DNA from: an uncultured Pseudomonadota bacterium
GTDB lineage: Bacteria > Myxococcota_A > UBA796 > SXON01
Assembly: GCA_903885375.1 (NCBI GenBank)
Contig: CAISIK010000192.1
Span: 1 to 64,000 of the forward strand
Direction: 5' to 3'
Length of the DNA: 64,000 nucleotides
The notes under the pieces are model-generated. The model saw only the letters and a list, made by a program, of their open reading frames with translations, had not been told where the DNA came from and did no database searches. Each line of letters starts with the position of its first letter. Position 1 is the first letter of the stretch. Below, in pieces: positions 15,932-24,546 of the stretch. A program made the position numbers and the translations under genes.

Positions 15932-16987
15932 TCAGTGTTCTTCTTCTTCCGGTCCGGTGATGAGCACGATCACGCCGTCGTCGTGGAGCCGCTGCGCCGC
16001 GGCGGTGACGTTCTCCTGGGCGGTGCGGAGCTGGGCCTTCCGCGGGTTGCCAAGCACGTCCATCTCGTCCTGGAGGTCTGCGGCCGCGCGGCTCGACAGG
16101 TTCTTCAGGAAACGGCCGCGCATCTCGGGCGAAGCCCCCTTGAGCGCCATGACGAGGTCGGCGCGCTCCACCACCCGCAGGAGCGCCTGGATGGCCCGAT
16201 CGTCGAGGGTGACGAGGTCCTCGAACACCACCATGAGGCGCTGGAGCCGGTCGGCGAGCTCGTTGCCCTCGTCGCGGAGCCGCACGATGACGGTCTGGTT
16301 CTTCTCGCGCGGGAGGCGACCGAGGATGCGGGCGGTGGTCTGCGCGCCGCCGATCGGCAGCGGGTCGTCCTGGTCTTCCAGCGCCCGCCGAACCGAGTCC
16401 TCGACATCGTCCGCCAACGCGCCGCTCACCCGCTCGGCGCGGGCCATGCGAACGGTGAGGTCGTACTGCGCCTCCTCGGGGAGGATGGCCAGCACGCGGG
16501 AGGCGTTCTCGGGCCCCATGCGGAGGAGCGCCACGGCCTGGACCTGCGGGTGTTCGTCGCGCAACACCGATGCGATGGCGTTGGTGCTCTTGGCCTTGAT
16601 GAAGGCTTCGAAGTCCCCGCCCACGCGGCGGCGGATCGCGCCGGCGACCACGTGGCGGCGCCCCTCGTCCACCAGCTCGGGCAGCACGTCTTGCGCGAAG
16701 TCGCGCCCGGTGATGGGCACGAGTGACACACTCTGGAGGCTCACGATGAAGTCGCCGACCACGCTCTCGATCACCCCGTCGGGAATGCTCTGGACCGAGG
16801 CGATCGCCATGCCGAGCTTCTTCACCTCGTCGTCGGACAGGAGCCGCAGCACCTCGCGAGCTGTCTCGCGCTGGAGGTACATCACGAGGATGGCGGCCTT
16901 CTCGATGCCGGTCAGGGCGCTGGCGTCCACACGGGGCGCGGCCTCGGGCGCGGGGGCAGGGGCGGACTGGCGGGCGGCGTTGGCCAT
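15932..16987 (-). CDS. fliG: Flagellar motor switch protein FliG
   Basis: 351 residues. The N-terminal domain begins TGIEKAAILVMYLQRETAREVL; the EHPQ motif is at residues 145-148; the C-terminal torque domain (FEDLVTLDDRAIQALLRVVERADLVMALKGASPEM) carries the charged residues that face the stator. A Pro/Ala-rich extension of about 20 residues precedes the core. FliG joins the MS ring to the C-ring and transmits torque. Only 8 bases separate it from fliF. Confidence 0.97.
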   Translation of the reverse strand: MANAARQSAPAPAPEAAPRVDASALTGIEKAAILVMYLQRETAREVLRLLSDDEVKKLGMAIASVQSIPDGVIESVVGDFIVSLQSVSLVPITGRDFAQDVLPELVDEGRRHVVAGAIRRRVGGDFEAFIKAKSTNAIASVLRDEHPQVQAVALLRMGPENASRVLAILPEEAQYDLTVRMARAERVSGALADDVEDSVRRALEDQDDPLPIGGAQTTARILGRLPREKNQTVIVRLRDEGNELADRLQRLMVVFEDLVTLDDRAIQALLRVVERADLVMALKGASPEMRGRFLKNLSSRAAADLQDEMDVLGNPRKAQLRTAQENVTAAAQRLHDDGVIVLITGPEEEEH

Positions 16988-16995
16988 CGGGGCTC

Positions 16996-18621
16996 CTAGC
17001 TGCGGACCCAGCGCCGGAGGACTTCCGCGCTGTGGCCGGTTTCACGATTCACGAGCTCGCTCACGTCGGCGGCGCTGACGTGCTTGAAGCTGTCCACCTG
17101 CTTGCGGAGGCGGGCCGCGAGGTCCACGACCTTGTCGTCGTCATCCCCTTCGGCGGCGGCTGCGTAGGCCGCGGCTCCCCGGAGGGCCGCACCGTTCGGG
17201 CGGGCGGTGACGGGCTGCCCGTCTTCCTGCACGAGCTCGCCCTCGGCATTGCGCCGGGTGCCGGCCTGCTGGGCCTGGAGCGTCCGTACCAGCGGGCGCA
17301 CGAGCATGAGGAAGGTGAGCATCACGGCCACGAGGGCCACGCCGGCCGGGAGCAGCCGCTCCCAGGGGAACACGGCGGTGGCCGTGGCCTCGCTCAGGGT
17401 CTCCTCGGCGAAGGGCACGAAGCTCACCACCACCTGGTCGCCGCGGGTCGTGTCCGCGCCGATGGCGGCGAGGGCGGCCTTCTCGAGCGTGGCCTGGTAG
17501 GCCCCCGGGTCCATGCCGCCGGCGGTGGCGATGGCCGTCACGGCCGCGCTGTCGAGGAACACGGCCGCGCTCACCCGCTTCAACGAGCCCGCCGGCTTCG
17601 TGGTGGTGGTGCTGCTGGTCGTGTACTGGTACTGGGTGTCGGTCTCTTCGCGCTTGCGGGCCACACCCGTGGAGGTCGCGCCGATGGCCGACTGGGGCTG
17701 GTTGCTCTGCACGCCCGCTTCGCCGCCGTTGGTGGCGGTCGAGCCGCCCGAGCTGTTCTGGTCGGACTCCGACTTCTCGCGGAGCGCTGCGGCGCTGTCG
17801 GGGTCGACGGCGTTCACGGTGCTCTGGGTGCTCGTCTGGTCGAGCTCCACGGAAACGCTGACGCGAACCCGGTCGGGCGAGCCGAGCACCGCGGCGAGCG
17901 CGGCGGTGGCCTGTTCCTCGAGCCGCTTGGCCCGCTTGGTGGCGTCGTCGCCGCCGGTCGTCTCCGGGGTGCTGTCGCCGGACCAGATGAGCCGCCCGGT
18001 GCGCTGGTCCACCACGGTGACGTCCTGGTCGGTCATCCCCGCCACGCTGTGGCTCACGAGGAGGGCAATGGACTTGCCGAGGTCGCGGTTGAGGGTCACG
18101 CCGTCGTCGCTCTTCACGCTCACCGAGGCCGAGCTGCGGGCGGTGTCGCCGAGGAAGCCGTTGCCGGTGCGGAGGTTGAGGAGCACGCGGCTCGCGGCGA
18201 TGCCGTCGATGCCGTTGATCTGGAGGATGAGCTCCTCCTGAAGCATCTTCTGCTTCTGGAGGCCTTCCTGGAAGGGGGTGATCCAGGGGTCGAGCTGGTC
18301 TACGCCGCTCAGGCCCACGAGCCCATGGCTGCCGGCCGCCTCCTTCTTGGCGGAGCCGAGGTCCTGGGCGAGCACTTCGAGGCTCTGGCCGTCGGTGCCC
18401 ACGCGCCACTGCACGCCGGCGGTGGAGAGGCGGTCCTGCACCTGGGCGCGGGTGTCGGCGTCGGAGATGCGGGTCAGCGTCGTCCAGTCGGGCTGGCTGG
18501 CCCAGAAGCCGACCGCCACGAGGGAGAGGAGCGAGGCGCCGACCGCGCCGCCGAGGACGCGGCGCCGGGAGGCGTCGAGGCCGCTCCAGAAGGTCGCGAG
18601 TTGTTGGCGGTAGTCCTGCAC
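16996..18621 (-). CDS. fliF: Flagellar MS-ring protein FliF
   Basis: 541 residues from this GTG. Two transmembrane helices flank a periplasmic region: the first near residues 20-45 (GAVGASLLSLVAVGFWASQP), the second near the C-terminus (LLPAGVALVAVMLTFLML). Ring-building motifs include WRVGTDGQSLEVLAQDLGSA, MLQEELILQINGIDGIAASR and VSVSVELDQTST; the C-terminus binds FliG. No ATG is available. Another GTG ten codons upstream is possible, but it lies inside the sigma-28-like promoter box, so the downstream GTG is preferred. FliF is the first gene of the cluster; fliE and the rod genes are not upstream. Confidence 0.93.
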   Translation of the reverse strand: MQDYRQQLATFWSGLDASRRRVLGGAVGASLLSLVAVGFWASQPDWTTLTRISDADTRAQVQDRLSTAGVQWRVGTDGQSLEVLAQDLGSAKKEAAGSHGLVGLSGVDQLDPWITPFQEGLQKQKMLQEELILQINGIDGIAASRVLLNLRTGNGFLGDTARSSASVSVKSDDGVTLNRDLGKSIALLVSHSVAGMTDQDVTVVDQRTGRLIWSGDSTPETTGGDDATKRAKRLEEQATAALAAVLGSPDRVRVSVSVELDQTSTQSTVNAVDPDSAAALREKSESDQNSSGGSTATNGGEAGVQSNQPQSAIGATSTGVARKREETDTQYQYTTSSTTTTKPAGSLKRVSAAVFLDSAAVTAIATAGGMDPGAYQATLEKAALAAIGADTTRGDQVVVSFVPFAEETLSEATATAVFPWERLLPAGVALVAVMLTFLMLVRPLVRTLQAQQAGTRRNAEGELVQEDGQPVTARPNGAALRGAAAYAAAAEGDDDDKVVDLAARLRKQVDSFKHVSAADVSELVNRETGHSAEVLRRWVRS

Positions 18622-18640
18622 GGGGTTCGTCTCTGGCCTG

Positions 18641-18667
18641 CCATCGGTCACCCCCGCCGGGGCTTGA
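18641..18667 (-). promoter_or_regulatory. FliA-like promoter motif upstream of fliF
   Basis: Minus strand: TCAA, 15 bases (GCCCCGGCGGGGGTG), ACCGATGG, then 19 bases to the fliF GTG used here. The spacer and both boxes are nearly identical to those before fliN. It lies in the divergent region shared with the PH-domain gene. Confidence 0.6.
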
Positions 18668-18717
18668 GTCCGTCGATCGATCTTTTTCGCACGGCGGCGA
18701 TACATCTGCGGGAGACG

Positions 18718-19245
18718 ATGCAAGAAGCCCCACGAATGCTGCTTCCCGCGCCCCTGCCCCGGCGGGCGAAGCTCCTCGGCGGCGTGGCCCTGGCCGCGTT
18801 CCTGGTGGCGTTCGGGGCACTTCTTCGGGATGCCTGGCTCGGAAACGCCCTCGGACCGGCGGCCGGCTTCAGCGTGGGCATCGGCCTCAGTCTCCTGTGG
18901 GCGCTCGCGGATGCACCGCTCCGCTACGAGCTCACCGACGACGCCCTCGTGGTGGTGACCCGCCTGCGCCGCGTGCGTCGCCCGCGGCTCCCGTTGCGCT
19001 TCGTCGGCGCGCTCGGCCGCGACCGGTTCGCCATCAACGGGGGTTTCGGCTGGTACGGCTGGTTCCGCGGCGAAGGCGGCACGGTGCGGGCCTGGGTCAC
19101 CGATCCGGCGTGCGTCTGGGTGATGGAAGGGGAGCACCCCACGGCGATTTCACCGGTGGAAGGGGCGATGTGCAGTGGCCTGTCCGCTGGGGTTCCGGGC
19201 CACCTCGGCACATCGCGCGCGCCCGGGGCGCCGCCGCCTGGCTAG
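18718..19245 (+). CDS. Small membrane protein with a bacterial PH-like domain
   Basis: 175 residues. After a short basic start, two hydrophobic segments (KLLGGVALAAFLVAFGALL and PAAGFSVGIGLSLLWALA) lead to a soluble region beginning ELTDDALVVVTRLRRVR and including NGGFGWYGWFRGEGGTVRAWVTDP then WVMEGEHPTAISP, a pattern seen in bacterial PH (bPH) domain proteins. Function is unknown. It is divergent from fliF. A GGGAG ribosome site sits three bases before the ATG, which is tight; an ATG six codons on is the alternative. Its stop codon overlaps that of the convergent flavin reductase gene. Confidence 0.75.
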   Translation: MQEAPRMLLPAPLPRRAKLLGGVALAAFLVAFGALLRDAWLGNALGPAAGFSVGIGLSLLWALADAPLRYELTDDALVVVTRLRRVRRPRLPLRFVGALGRDRFAINGGFGWYGWFRGEGGTVRAWVTDPACVWVMEGEHPTAISPVEGAMCSGLSAGVPGHLGTSRAPGAPPPG

Positions 19246-19712
19246 GGGAGCGGCACCAGGTCGCGGTACTTGCCCTGCGAGTACACGAGCGGGATGCCCT
19301 CCCGGTGCCCCGCCGCCACGACCTGACCGACGAAGAGCGTGTGGTCGCCGGCGTCGTGAGCGGCGAAGGGCATGCACTCCACCCACGCGAGCGCGCCGGC
19401 GAGGTGGGGGGGGCCGCTCTGTTCGCCCTCCCAGCGAACCTCCGCTTCGCCGTAGCCGGCGAAGTGGCCGGAGAGCGCGGCCTGGTCGTGGGCGAGGATG
19501 CTGGCGGACCAGCGGGCGCCATGCAGCAGGTGCGCGTGCATGTGCGCCTTCTTCCCCACGCTCACGAGGACCAGCGGCGGGTCCAACGACACCGACAGGA
19601 AGGCGCTCGCGGTCATGCCGCGCTGCCCTTCGCCATCGTTGACGGCAATAACGGTGACGCCGGACGCGAACCGGCCGAGGGCCTGCTTGAAGTCTTGGGG
19701 GGAGAGGCTCAT
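19242..19712 (-). CDS. Flavin reductase-like FMN-binding protein
   Basis: 156 residues, one flavin reductase-like split-barrel domain. SPQDFKQALGRFASGVTVIAV, then MTASAFLSVSLDPPLVLVSV and the C-terminal PLVYSQGKYRDL are typical of the HpaC/ActVB group, which supply reduced flavin to two-component monooxygenases. The ATG was chosen because it begins the conserved N-terminal helix. No monooxygenase partner is adjacent. A link to the aromatic genes further along is possible but unsupported. Confidence 0.88.
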   Translation of the reverse strand: MSLSPQDFKQALGRFASGVTVIAVNDGEGQRGMTASAFLSVSLDPPLVLVSVGKKAHMHAHLLHGARWSASILAHDQAALSGHFAGYGEAEVRWEGEQSGPPHLAGALAWVECMPFAAHDAGDHTLFVGQVVAAGHREGIPLVYSQGKYRDLVPLP

Positions 19713-19758
19713 ACGGCGCAACCTATCCGGAGCCCGACGGTTTGGGCTATCGTGGCGC

Positions 19759-20748
19759 ATGCTCCTTCTCCCCATCGCGGCCGCGCTCGCGGTCGATGCC
19801 GATGTCCAGATCACCCTCCCCGACGAAGCGCGCGAGGCCGGCATGGACGAGGCCGAGCTGGAGGCGCAGCTCAAGAGCGCCATCGGCGAGGGGCTGCGCA
19901 CCGCCGACATGGGCGCCTACATGACCCAGATGGCCGATGCCAATGTGCTCAGCGCGAAGGGCATGGGCGCCGACTACGGCTCGGACATGCAGCGTTTCGC
20001 GTTCGGCGGCGCGTTCGGCACGGCGGTGAGCGGGGCCGGCGCCGCGCTTGACGGTGGCACAGCGGAGGGTCTGCCCGAAACGGGGTTCGCGCTGCAGGTC
20101 GGGGCGATGGCGGGCCTCAATTTCGGCGCCTTCTCCGAGAAGGACAGCGCGCTGCGGAGGTTCAAGCTCTACGTGAACGGCATGAGCGCGAAGACCCAGC
20201 GCGCGCCGTTTTCGGCGACCTTCCTCAACTACGGCGCCCACCTGCAGATCAAGCTGGTGAAGGGCGGCGAAAAGACCGACGGCATCCGCTGGGGCGGTCT
20301 CGATCTGACCGGCGGTTACGAATACTCAAGCTACGAACTGGTGTTGGAGGAGAGCATGCCCATCTCCACCAACGGGCTCGAATGGGATGCCTCGGGGAGC
20401 TACACGTTGCGCGCCGTGGCGCAGAGCATCCCGGCCGAGCTCTCCACCAACCTGCACATCTTCGTGGTGACGGCGTTCGCGGGCGTGGGGCTCGACACGA
20501 ACCTGTCGGGCTCGGCGGAGAGCGCCGTGAAGGTCGGCGGGCCCATCACGCTGGACTACGAAGGGCAGCAGGCCGACGTGGGCTCCGCCACGCTCTCGCT
20601 CACCGAAACGGGAGAGGCGGGCAAGTACAGCCCCCGGGCATTCGTTGGTGTGCAGGCCGACATTCTCGCGCTCAAGGTGTACGGCCAGCTCAACGTGACG
20701 CTCGACCAGAGCGTGGGTGGGCATGTGGGCGTGCGCTTCGTGCTGTAG
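19759..20748 (+). CDS. Putative outer-membrane or periplasmic protein, unknown family
   Basis: 329 residues starting with a signal peptide (LLLPIAAALAVDA). The mature part has a helical N-terminus (DEAREAGMDEAELEAQLKSAIGEGL), then alternating beta-rich segments such as FALQVGAMAGLNFGAF, LQIKLVKGG and a C-terminal LKVYGQLNVTLDQSVGGHVGVRFVL ending in an aromatic/hydrophobic strand, as in outer-membrane barrels. I do not recognise the family. Its stop overlaps the GTG start of the following phosphoesterase by one base, so the two are probably cotranslated. Confidence 0.7.
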   Translation: MLLLPIAAALAVDADVQITLPDEAREAGMDEAELEAQLKSAIGEGLRTADMGAYMTQMADANVLSAKGMGADYGSDMQRFAFGGAFGTAVSGAGAALDGGTAEGLPETGFALQVGAMAGLNFGAFSEKDSALRRFKLYVNGMSAKTQRAPFSATFLNYGAHLQIKLVKGGEKTDGIRWGGLDLTGGYEYSSYELVLEESMPISTNGLEWDASGSYTLRAVAQSIPAELSTNLHIFVVTAFAGVGLDTNLSGSAESAVKVGGPITLDYEGQQADVGSATLSLTETGEAGKYSPRAFVGVQADILALKVYGQLNVTLDQSVGGHVGVRFVL

Positions 20749-21650
20749 TGAGACTTCTCCACGTGACCGACACGCACCTCGGGGTGGACCGGTGGTTCGT
20801 GGGTTCGCCGCGGGGCTGGCGCCGCGCCGACGATCACCTCGCATCGCTGCGGGCCGCTCTGGCGCCGGCGTTCGCGGGCGAGGTGAACCTCGTCGTGCAC
20901 ACCGGTGACCTGTTCGACCGGTCGCTGCCTCCCGCGCGCGCCATCGAGGAGGCGCGGGTGCTCCTCACCGAGCTCGGCCGGTGCGTGCCGGTGGTGGTCA
21001 TGCCGGGAAACCACGACCGGCGGGGGCTCCTCGGCTCGGTGGGAAGCGGTATTTCCGGGGTGCAGGTGGTGGACGAGGCGGCGCGGGTCGAGGTGGCCGG
21101 CTTGCGGTTAGGGGTGGTTCCCTGGCTGGCGCTGGCGGCCGACTGGGCCAGCGCCGCGGCGCGCGCCTGCGCGGGTGGGGTGGACTTCCTGCTCGCGCAC
21201 CAGGCGTTCGACGGGTGCCGCGTGAACCGGTTCACCTTCCGCGCCGGCCGCCACCCCGACACGGTCGGGCCCGAGCACCTCCCGAAGGGAGTCACCCGGG
21301 TTCTGTCGGGGCACATCCACCCGCGGCAGTCCCTCCGCTACGGCGAAGCCACGGTCGTCTTTCCGGGCTCGTCGGAGCGGACCTCCTTTACGGAGGCCGA
21401 CGAGGTGAAGAGCACGGTGACGTGGGAGCTGGATCGCGAGGTGCGATGGGTATTCACGGCGCTCCCCGTGCGGCCGATGCAGGTGGTGGCGCATCCCTCG
21501 GCGTTGGGAACGATACAGGCTGATACACTCGTACGGCTCACGGGTGCGGCCCGGACCCGGGAGTTCGAGCGGGAGGTGGTTCGGGCCGGGGCCTGGGTGG
21601 AGCCATGGAAGGAGCCGGACCGGCAGGTGGCCCTGTTTTCGATGCGCTGA
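20748..21650 (+). CDS. Metallophosphoesterase of the SbcD/Mre11 type
   Basis: 300 residues with all calcineurin-like metal motifs in order: DTHLG near residue 10, GDLFDR near 52, GNHDR near 88, LAHQ near 150 and GHIH near 190. Similarity is closest in style to SbcD-like DNA-repair nucleases, but the SbcD C-terminal cap is short and no SbcC ATPase lies nearby, so the substrate is uncertain. The GTG start overlaps the stop of the upstream gene. The gene converges on the ABC transporter gene, with a 12-base palindrome at the junction. Confidence 0.85.
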   Translation: MRLLHVTDTHLGVDRWFVGSPRGWRRADDHLASLRAALAPAFAGEVNLVVHTGDLFDRSLPPARAIEEARVLLTELGRCVPVVVMPGNHDRRGLLGSVGSGISGVQVVDEAARVEVAGLRLGVVPWLALAADWASAAARACAGGVDFLLAHQAFDGCRVNRFTFRAGRHPDTVGPEHLPKGVTRVLSGHIHPRQSLRYGEATVVFPGSSERTSFTEADEVKSTVTWELDREVRWVFTALPVRPMQVVAHPSALGTIQADTLVRLTGAARTREFEREVVRAGAWVEPWKEPDRQVALFSMR

Positions 21651-21653
21651 CTG

Positions 21654-23474
21654 CTACCGGTAGCCCTCGGCCTGCAGCGAGAACAGGCGGGCGTACCTGC
21701 CATCGAGCGCCATCAACGAGGTGTGGTCGCCATCCTCCACCATCCTTCCCCCGTGAAGCACGATGATGCGGTCGGCCATGCGCACCGTGCTGAAGCGGTG
21801 CGAGATGAGCACGGCGATCTGGTCGTGGGTGAGCTCGCGCACCCGATCGAAGATCTGCGCCTCGGCCTCCGCGTCCATGGCGCTGGTGGGCTCGTCGAAC
21901 ACGAGCACGCGGGCGCCCTGACGCATGAACGCGCGGGCGAGCGCCACCTTCTGCCACTGTCCGATGGACAGCTCCCGTCCGTCCTTGAACCACTTGCCGA
22001 GCTGGCTCTTGAAGCCGGCCGGCATCTCGTCGATGAACGGTGTGGCCATCCCCTTGTCGGCGGCCACACGTTGCCCGGCTTCATCCTCCAGCCGCTCGCG
22101 GTCGCCCACCCCGATGTTCTCGCCCACCGTGAGCTGGTACTTCACGAAGTCCTGGAAGATGACGCCGAGGCGCTCGCGCAGCGCGTGCGGGTGCCACTCG
22201 CGGAGGTCCAGCCCCTCCAGCATCACCTGCCCCGAGGTCGGGGTGTAGAGCCCCGTCAGGAGCTTGATCAGCGTGGTTTTTCCGCTCCCGTTGTGGCCGA
22301 CGATCGCGAGCCGCGTGCCGCTCGGCACGTGCAGGGTGAGGGACTCCACCGCGGCTGCGCTCGCGCCCGGGTAGGTGAAGCTCACGTTGTCGAAACGCAC
22401 GCCGTCGTCGGGGAGGGGGCCGCTCCGGGCGGTGCCGGCCGGGCGGACGATCTTCATCGCGAGGAAGGCTTCGAGATCGGCCATGTAGAGGCTGTCCTCG
22501 TACACGCCGCCGATGGCCTGGAGGCTTGCCCCGAGGGCGGCCTGCCCCTGCTTGAAGACCAGCAGGTACATCGTCATCCCGCCGAGCGTGATGCTCCCGG
22601 TGATGGCCGAGGCCGCGATCCACCCGTAAGCGCCGTACAGCGCCAGCGTGGAGAGCGCACCGAGGAGCAATCCCCAGGCGCCCCGACGGAGCACGAGCGC
22701 CCGCTCCTCGGTGAAGATCTTGTGGAATATCCGGTCGTACCGCTCCACGAGGTCGGGGCCGATCCCGAGCAGCTTCACCTCCTTCGCGTGGTCCTCCCGG
22801 GCCACGACCACCTCGAGGTAGTTCTGCATGCGCACGTCGGCGCTGCGCCAGGAGAACAGGGCGTGGGATTGGCCGGCGAAACGGGTTTCCGCCAAGAAGG
22901 AGGGCAGCGCGGCGAGGGTGAGGCCCAGCACGGCGAGGGGGGAGAACGCCACGAGGATGGCGCCCTGGCTCACGAGGCTCACGACGTTCTGCACCAGCCC
23001 GAGCGCCTGGCGCACGAGCCCGAGCGGCCGCCGTGACGCCTCCCTGCGGGCGCGGGTCATGCGGTCGTAGGTGTCGCTGTCCTCGAAGTCGGGGAGCTCG
23101 AGCTCCAGCGCCTTCTTCAGGATCATGACGTTCACGGTGTTCCCGAGCACGGCACGCATCAGCGTGTCGCACATCTCCGCGCCGCGGCGCATGGCGGACA
23201 GAAGGATGATCAACCCGCCTTCGATGGCCACCCACCGCAGGGCGGCTTGCCGATCGGCTGCTGCGCCCGTCCGGGTTGCGAGGAGCACGCCATCCACGAT
23301 CTGCTTGCCCACCCAGGCCAGCCCCGCGGGGACGAGGCCGGATGCCAACGTCAGCGCGGCGAGCGTGAGAAACAGCACGGGGCTCGTATTCCAAACGAGC
23401 CCGGCCGCCATGCGGGTGAGGCGGGCCACCTGACGGGCGCGCGCCCAGGCGCCCGACTTCGGAGGGCTCACCAC
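21654..23474 (-). CDS. ABC exporter, fused permease and ATPase
   Basis: 606 residues: a six-helix ABC transporter permease domain (about 20-330) followed by an ATPase domain. Walker A GHNGSGKT is at residues 393-400, the signature is LSIGQWQKVALARA, Walker B VLVFDEPTSAMD, and the switch region ends in ISHRFS. It is a type IV exporter half-transporter that would act as a homodimer. The substrate cannot be read from sequence. The GTG start is one base from the selD stop, so it appears to be transcribed with bioA and selD. Confidence 0.9.
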   Translation of the reverse strand: MVSPPKSGAWARARQVARLTRMAAGLVWNTSPVLFLTLAALTLASGLVPAGLAWVGKQIVDGVLLATRTGAAADRQAALRWVAIEGGLIILLSAMRRGAEMCDTLMRAVLGNTVNVMILKKALELELPDFEDSDTYDRMTRARREASRRPLGLVRQALGLVQNVVSLVSQGAILVAFSPLAVLGLTLAALPSFLAETRFAGQSHALFSWRSADVRMQNYLEVVVAREDHAKEVKLLGIGPDLVERYDRIFHKIFTEERALVLRRGAWGLLLGALSTLALYGAYGWIAASAITGSITLGGMTMYLLVFKQGQAALGASLQAIGGVYEDSLYMADLEAFLAMKIVRPAGTARSGPLPDDGVRFDNVSFTYPGASAAAVESLTLHVPSGTRLAIVGHNGSGKTTLIKLLTGLYTPTSGQVMLEGLDLREWHPHALRERLGVIFQDFVKYQLTVGENIGVGDRERLEDEAGQRVAADKGMATPFIDEMPAGFKSQLGKWFKDGRELSIGQWQKVALARAFMRQGARVLVFDEPTSAMDAEAEAQIFDRVRELTHDQIAVLISHRFSTVRMADRIIVLHGGRMVEDGDHTSLMALDGRYARLFSLQAEGYR

Positions 23475-23475
23475 G

Positions 23476-24537
23476 TCAATGGGAGCGACCGGCGTGGATA
23501 TGCATCCGCGGGCCGCTCGAACGTTCGCGGAGGCGGCCGATCACGGCGTTGGCGAGGGCACCCTTGCGCTCCAGGTCCTCGAGCACGGCCGTGAGCCGAT
23601 CGTCGGGGACGGCGAGGATGAGGCCGCCGGAGGTCTGCGGGTCGGCGAGGATCGGCTTCGCGAGCGCCGGGAGGTCCGGCGACCAAACGGCGTTCTTTCC
23701 GTAGTGCGCGAGGTTGCGGCCGGTCGCGCCGGGAAAGACGCCCGCCTCGATGTGCTCGCCCACACCGGGGAGCAACGGGAGGCTCCCGAACCACAGGTCG
23801 ACGTCGAGGTCCGCGCCGACGGCCATCTCGTGCACGTGACCGAGGACGCCGAACCCCGTCACGTCGGTGGCGCAGCGGAGCCCGTGGGCCTGCGCAACCT
23901 CCGAAGGGATGCGGTTGAGGAAGGTCGCGACCCGCACGAACTCGGCGTACTGCTCGGGCGTGATGACCTCTCGTTTCACGGCGCTGGCGAGCGACCCGCT
24001 GCCCACGGGCTTGGTGAGCACCAGCCAATCCCCGGCGCGCCCGCGGTCGTTGCGGAGGATGCGATCGGGGTGCACGAGCCCGGTGACCGAGAGCCCGAAC
24101 TTCATCTCCTCATCGTCGATGCTGTGGCCGCCCGCGATGGGAATACCGGCTTCGGCACACACCTCTGCGCCGCCCGCGAGCACTTCGCCCATCACCTCCG
24201 GGGCGACCTTCTTCAGCGGCAGGCCCACGATGGCGAGCGCGAGGATGGGCCGCCCGCCCATGGCGTACACATCCGAGATGCTGTTGGCCGCGGCGATGCG
24301 CCCGTAGTCCCGCGGGTCGTCCACCACCGGCATGAAGAAGTCGAGCGTCTGCACGATCGCCTGGTCCGCACTGATCCGGTAGACGGCGGCATCGTCGCTC
24401 GTCTGGATCCCCACGAGCAGCTCGGGGGGCACGGTGCGTGGCAATCGGGCCAGCATGCGTTCCAGGTCCGCCGGACCCAGCTTGCATCCTCAGCCACCAC
24501 CATGCGAATACTGGGTGAGGCGGATGCGATCGGGCAT
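23476..24537 (-). CDS. selD: Selenide, water dikinase, a selenoprotein (Sec at codon 16)
   Basis: 353 residues if the in-frame TGA at 24492-24490 is read as selenocysteine. SelD makes selenophosphate from selenide and ATP. The start is MPDRIRLTQYSHGGG, then U16, then GCK: the active-site loop seen in SelD as HGGG(C/U)GCK, with the catalytic Lys19 three residues later. Downstream are the usual AIRS-type motifs: QTSDDAAVYRI, NSISDVYAMGGRP, GHSIDDEEMKFG and LVLTKPVGSG. Without recoding, only residues 28 onward would be made and the active site lost. A hairpin follows the TGA. It lies 9 bases after bioA. The selA, selB and tRNA-Sec genes must be elsewhere. Confidence 0.95.
24465..24489 (-). promoter_or_regulatory. 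Putative bacterial SECIS hairpin of selD
   Basis: Directly after the in-frame TGA, GGTCC pairs perfectly with GGACC around a GGC loop; the apex is 18-20 bases downstream of the codon, the usual distance for a bacterial SECIS element that binds SelB. The stem is short, so further weak pairs probably extend it. Assigned by position and structure; SelB binding is inferred. Confidence 0.55.
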
Positions 24538-24546
24538 GGAATGGCC

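Noticed and set aside
21653-21664. 12-bp palindrome GCTACCGGTAGC at the end of the ABC transporter gene
   Set aside because: It has no loop and is partly fixed by the codons and stop; not strong enough to call a signal.
24456-24492. selD read as a frameshifted or truncated pseudogene because of the TGA
   Set aside because: The residues on both sides of the TGA match the SelD active site with selenocysteine, and the frame is otherwise intact.
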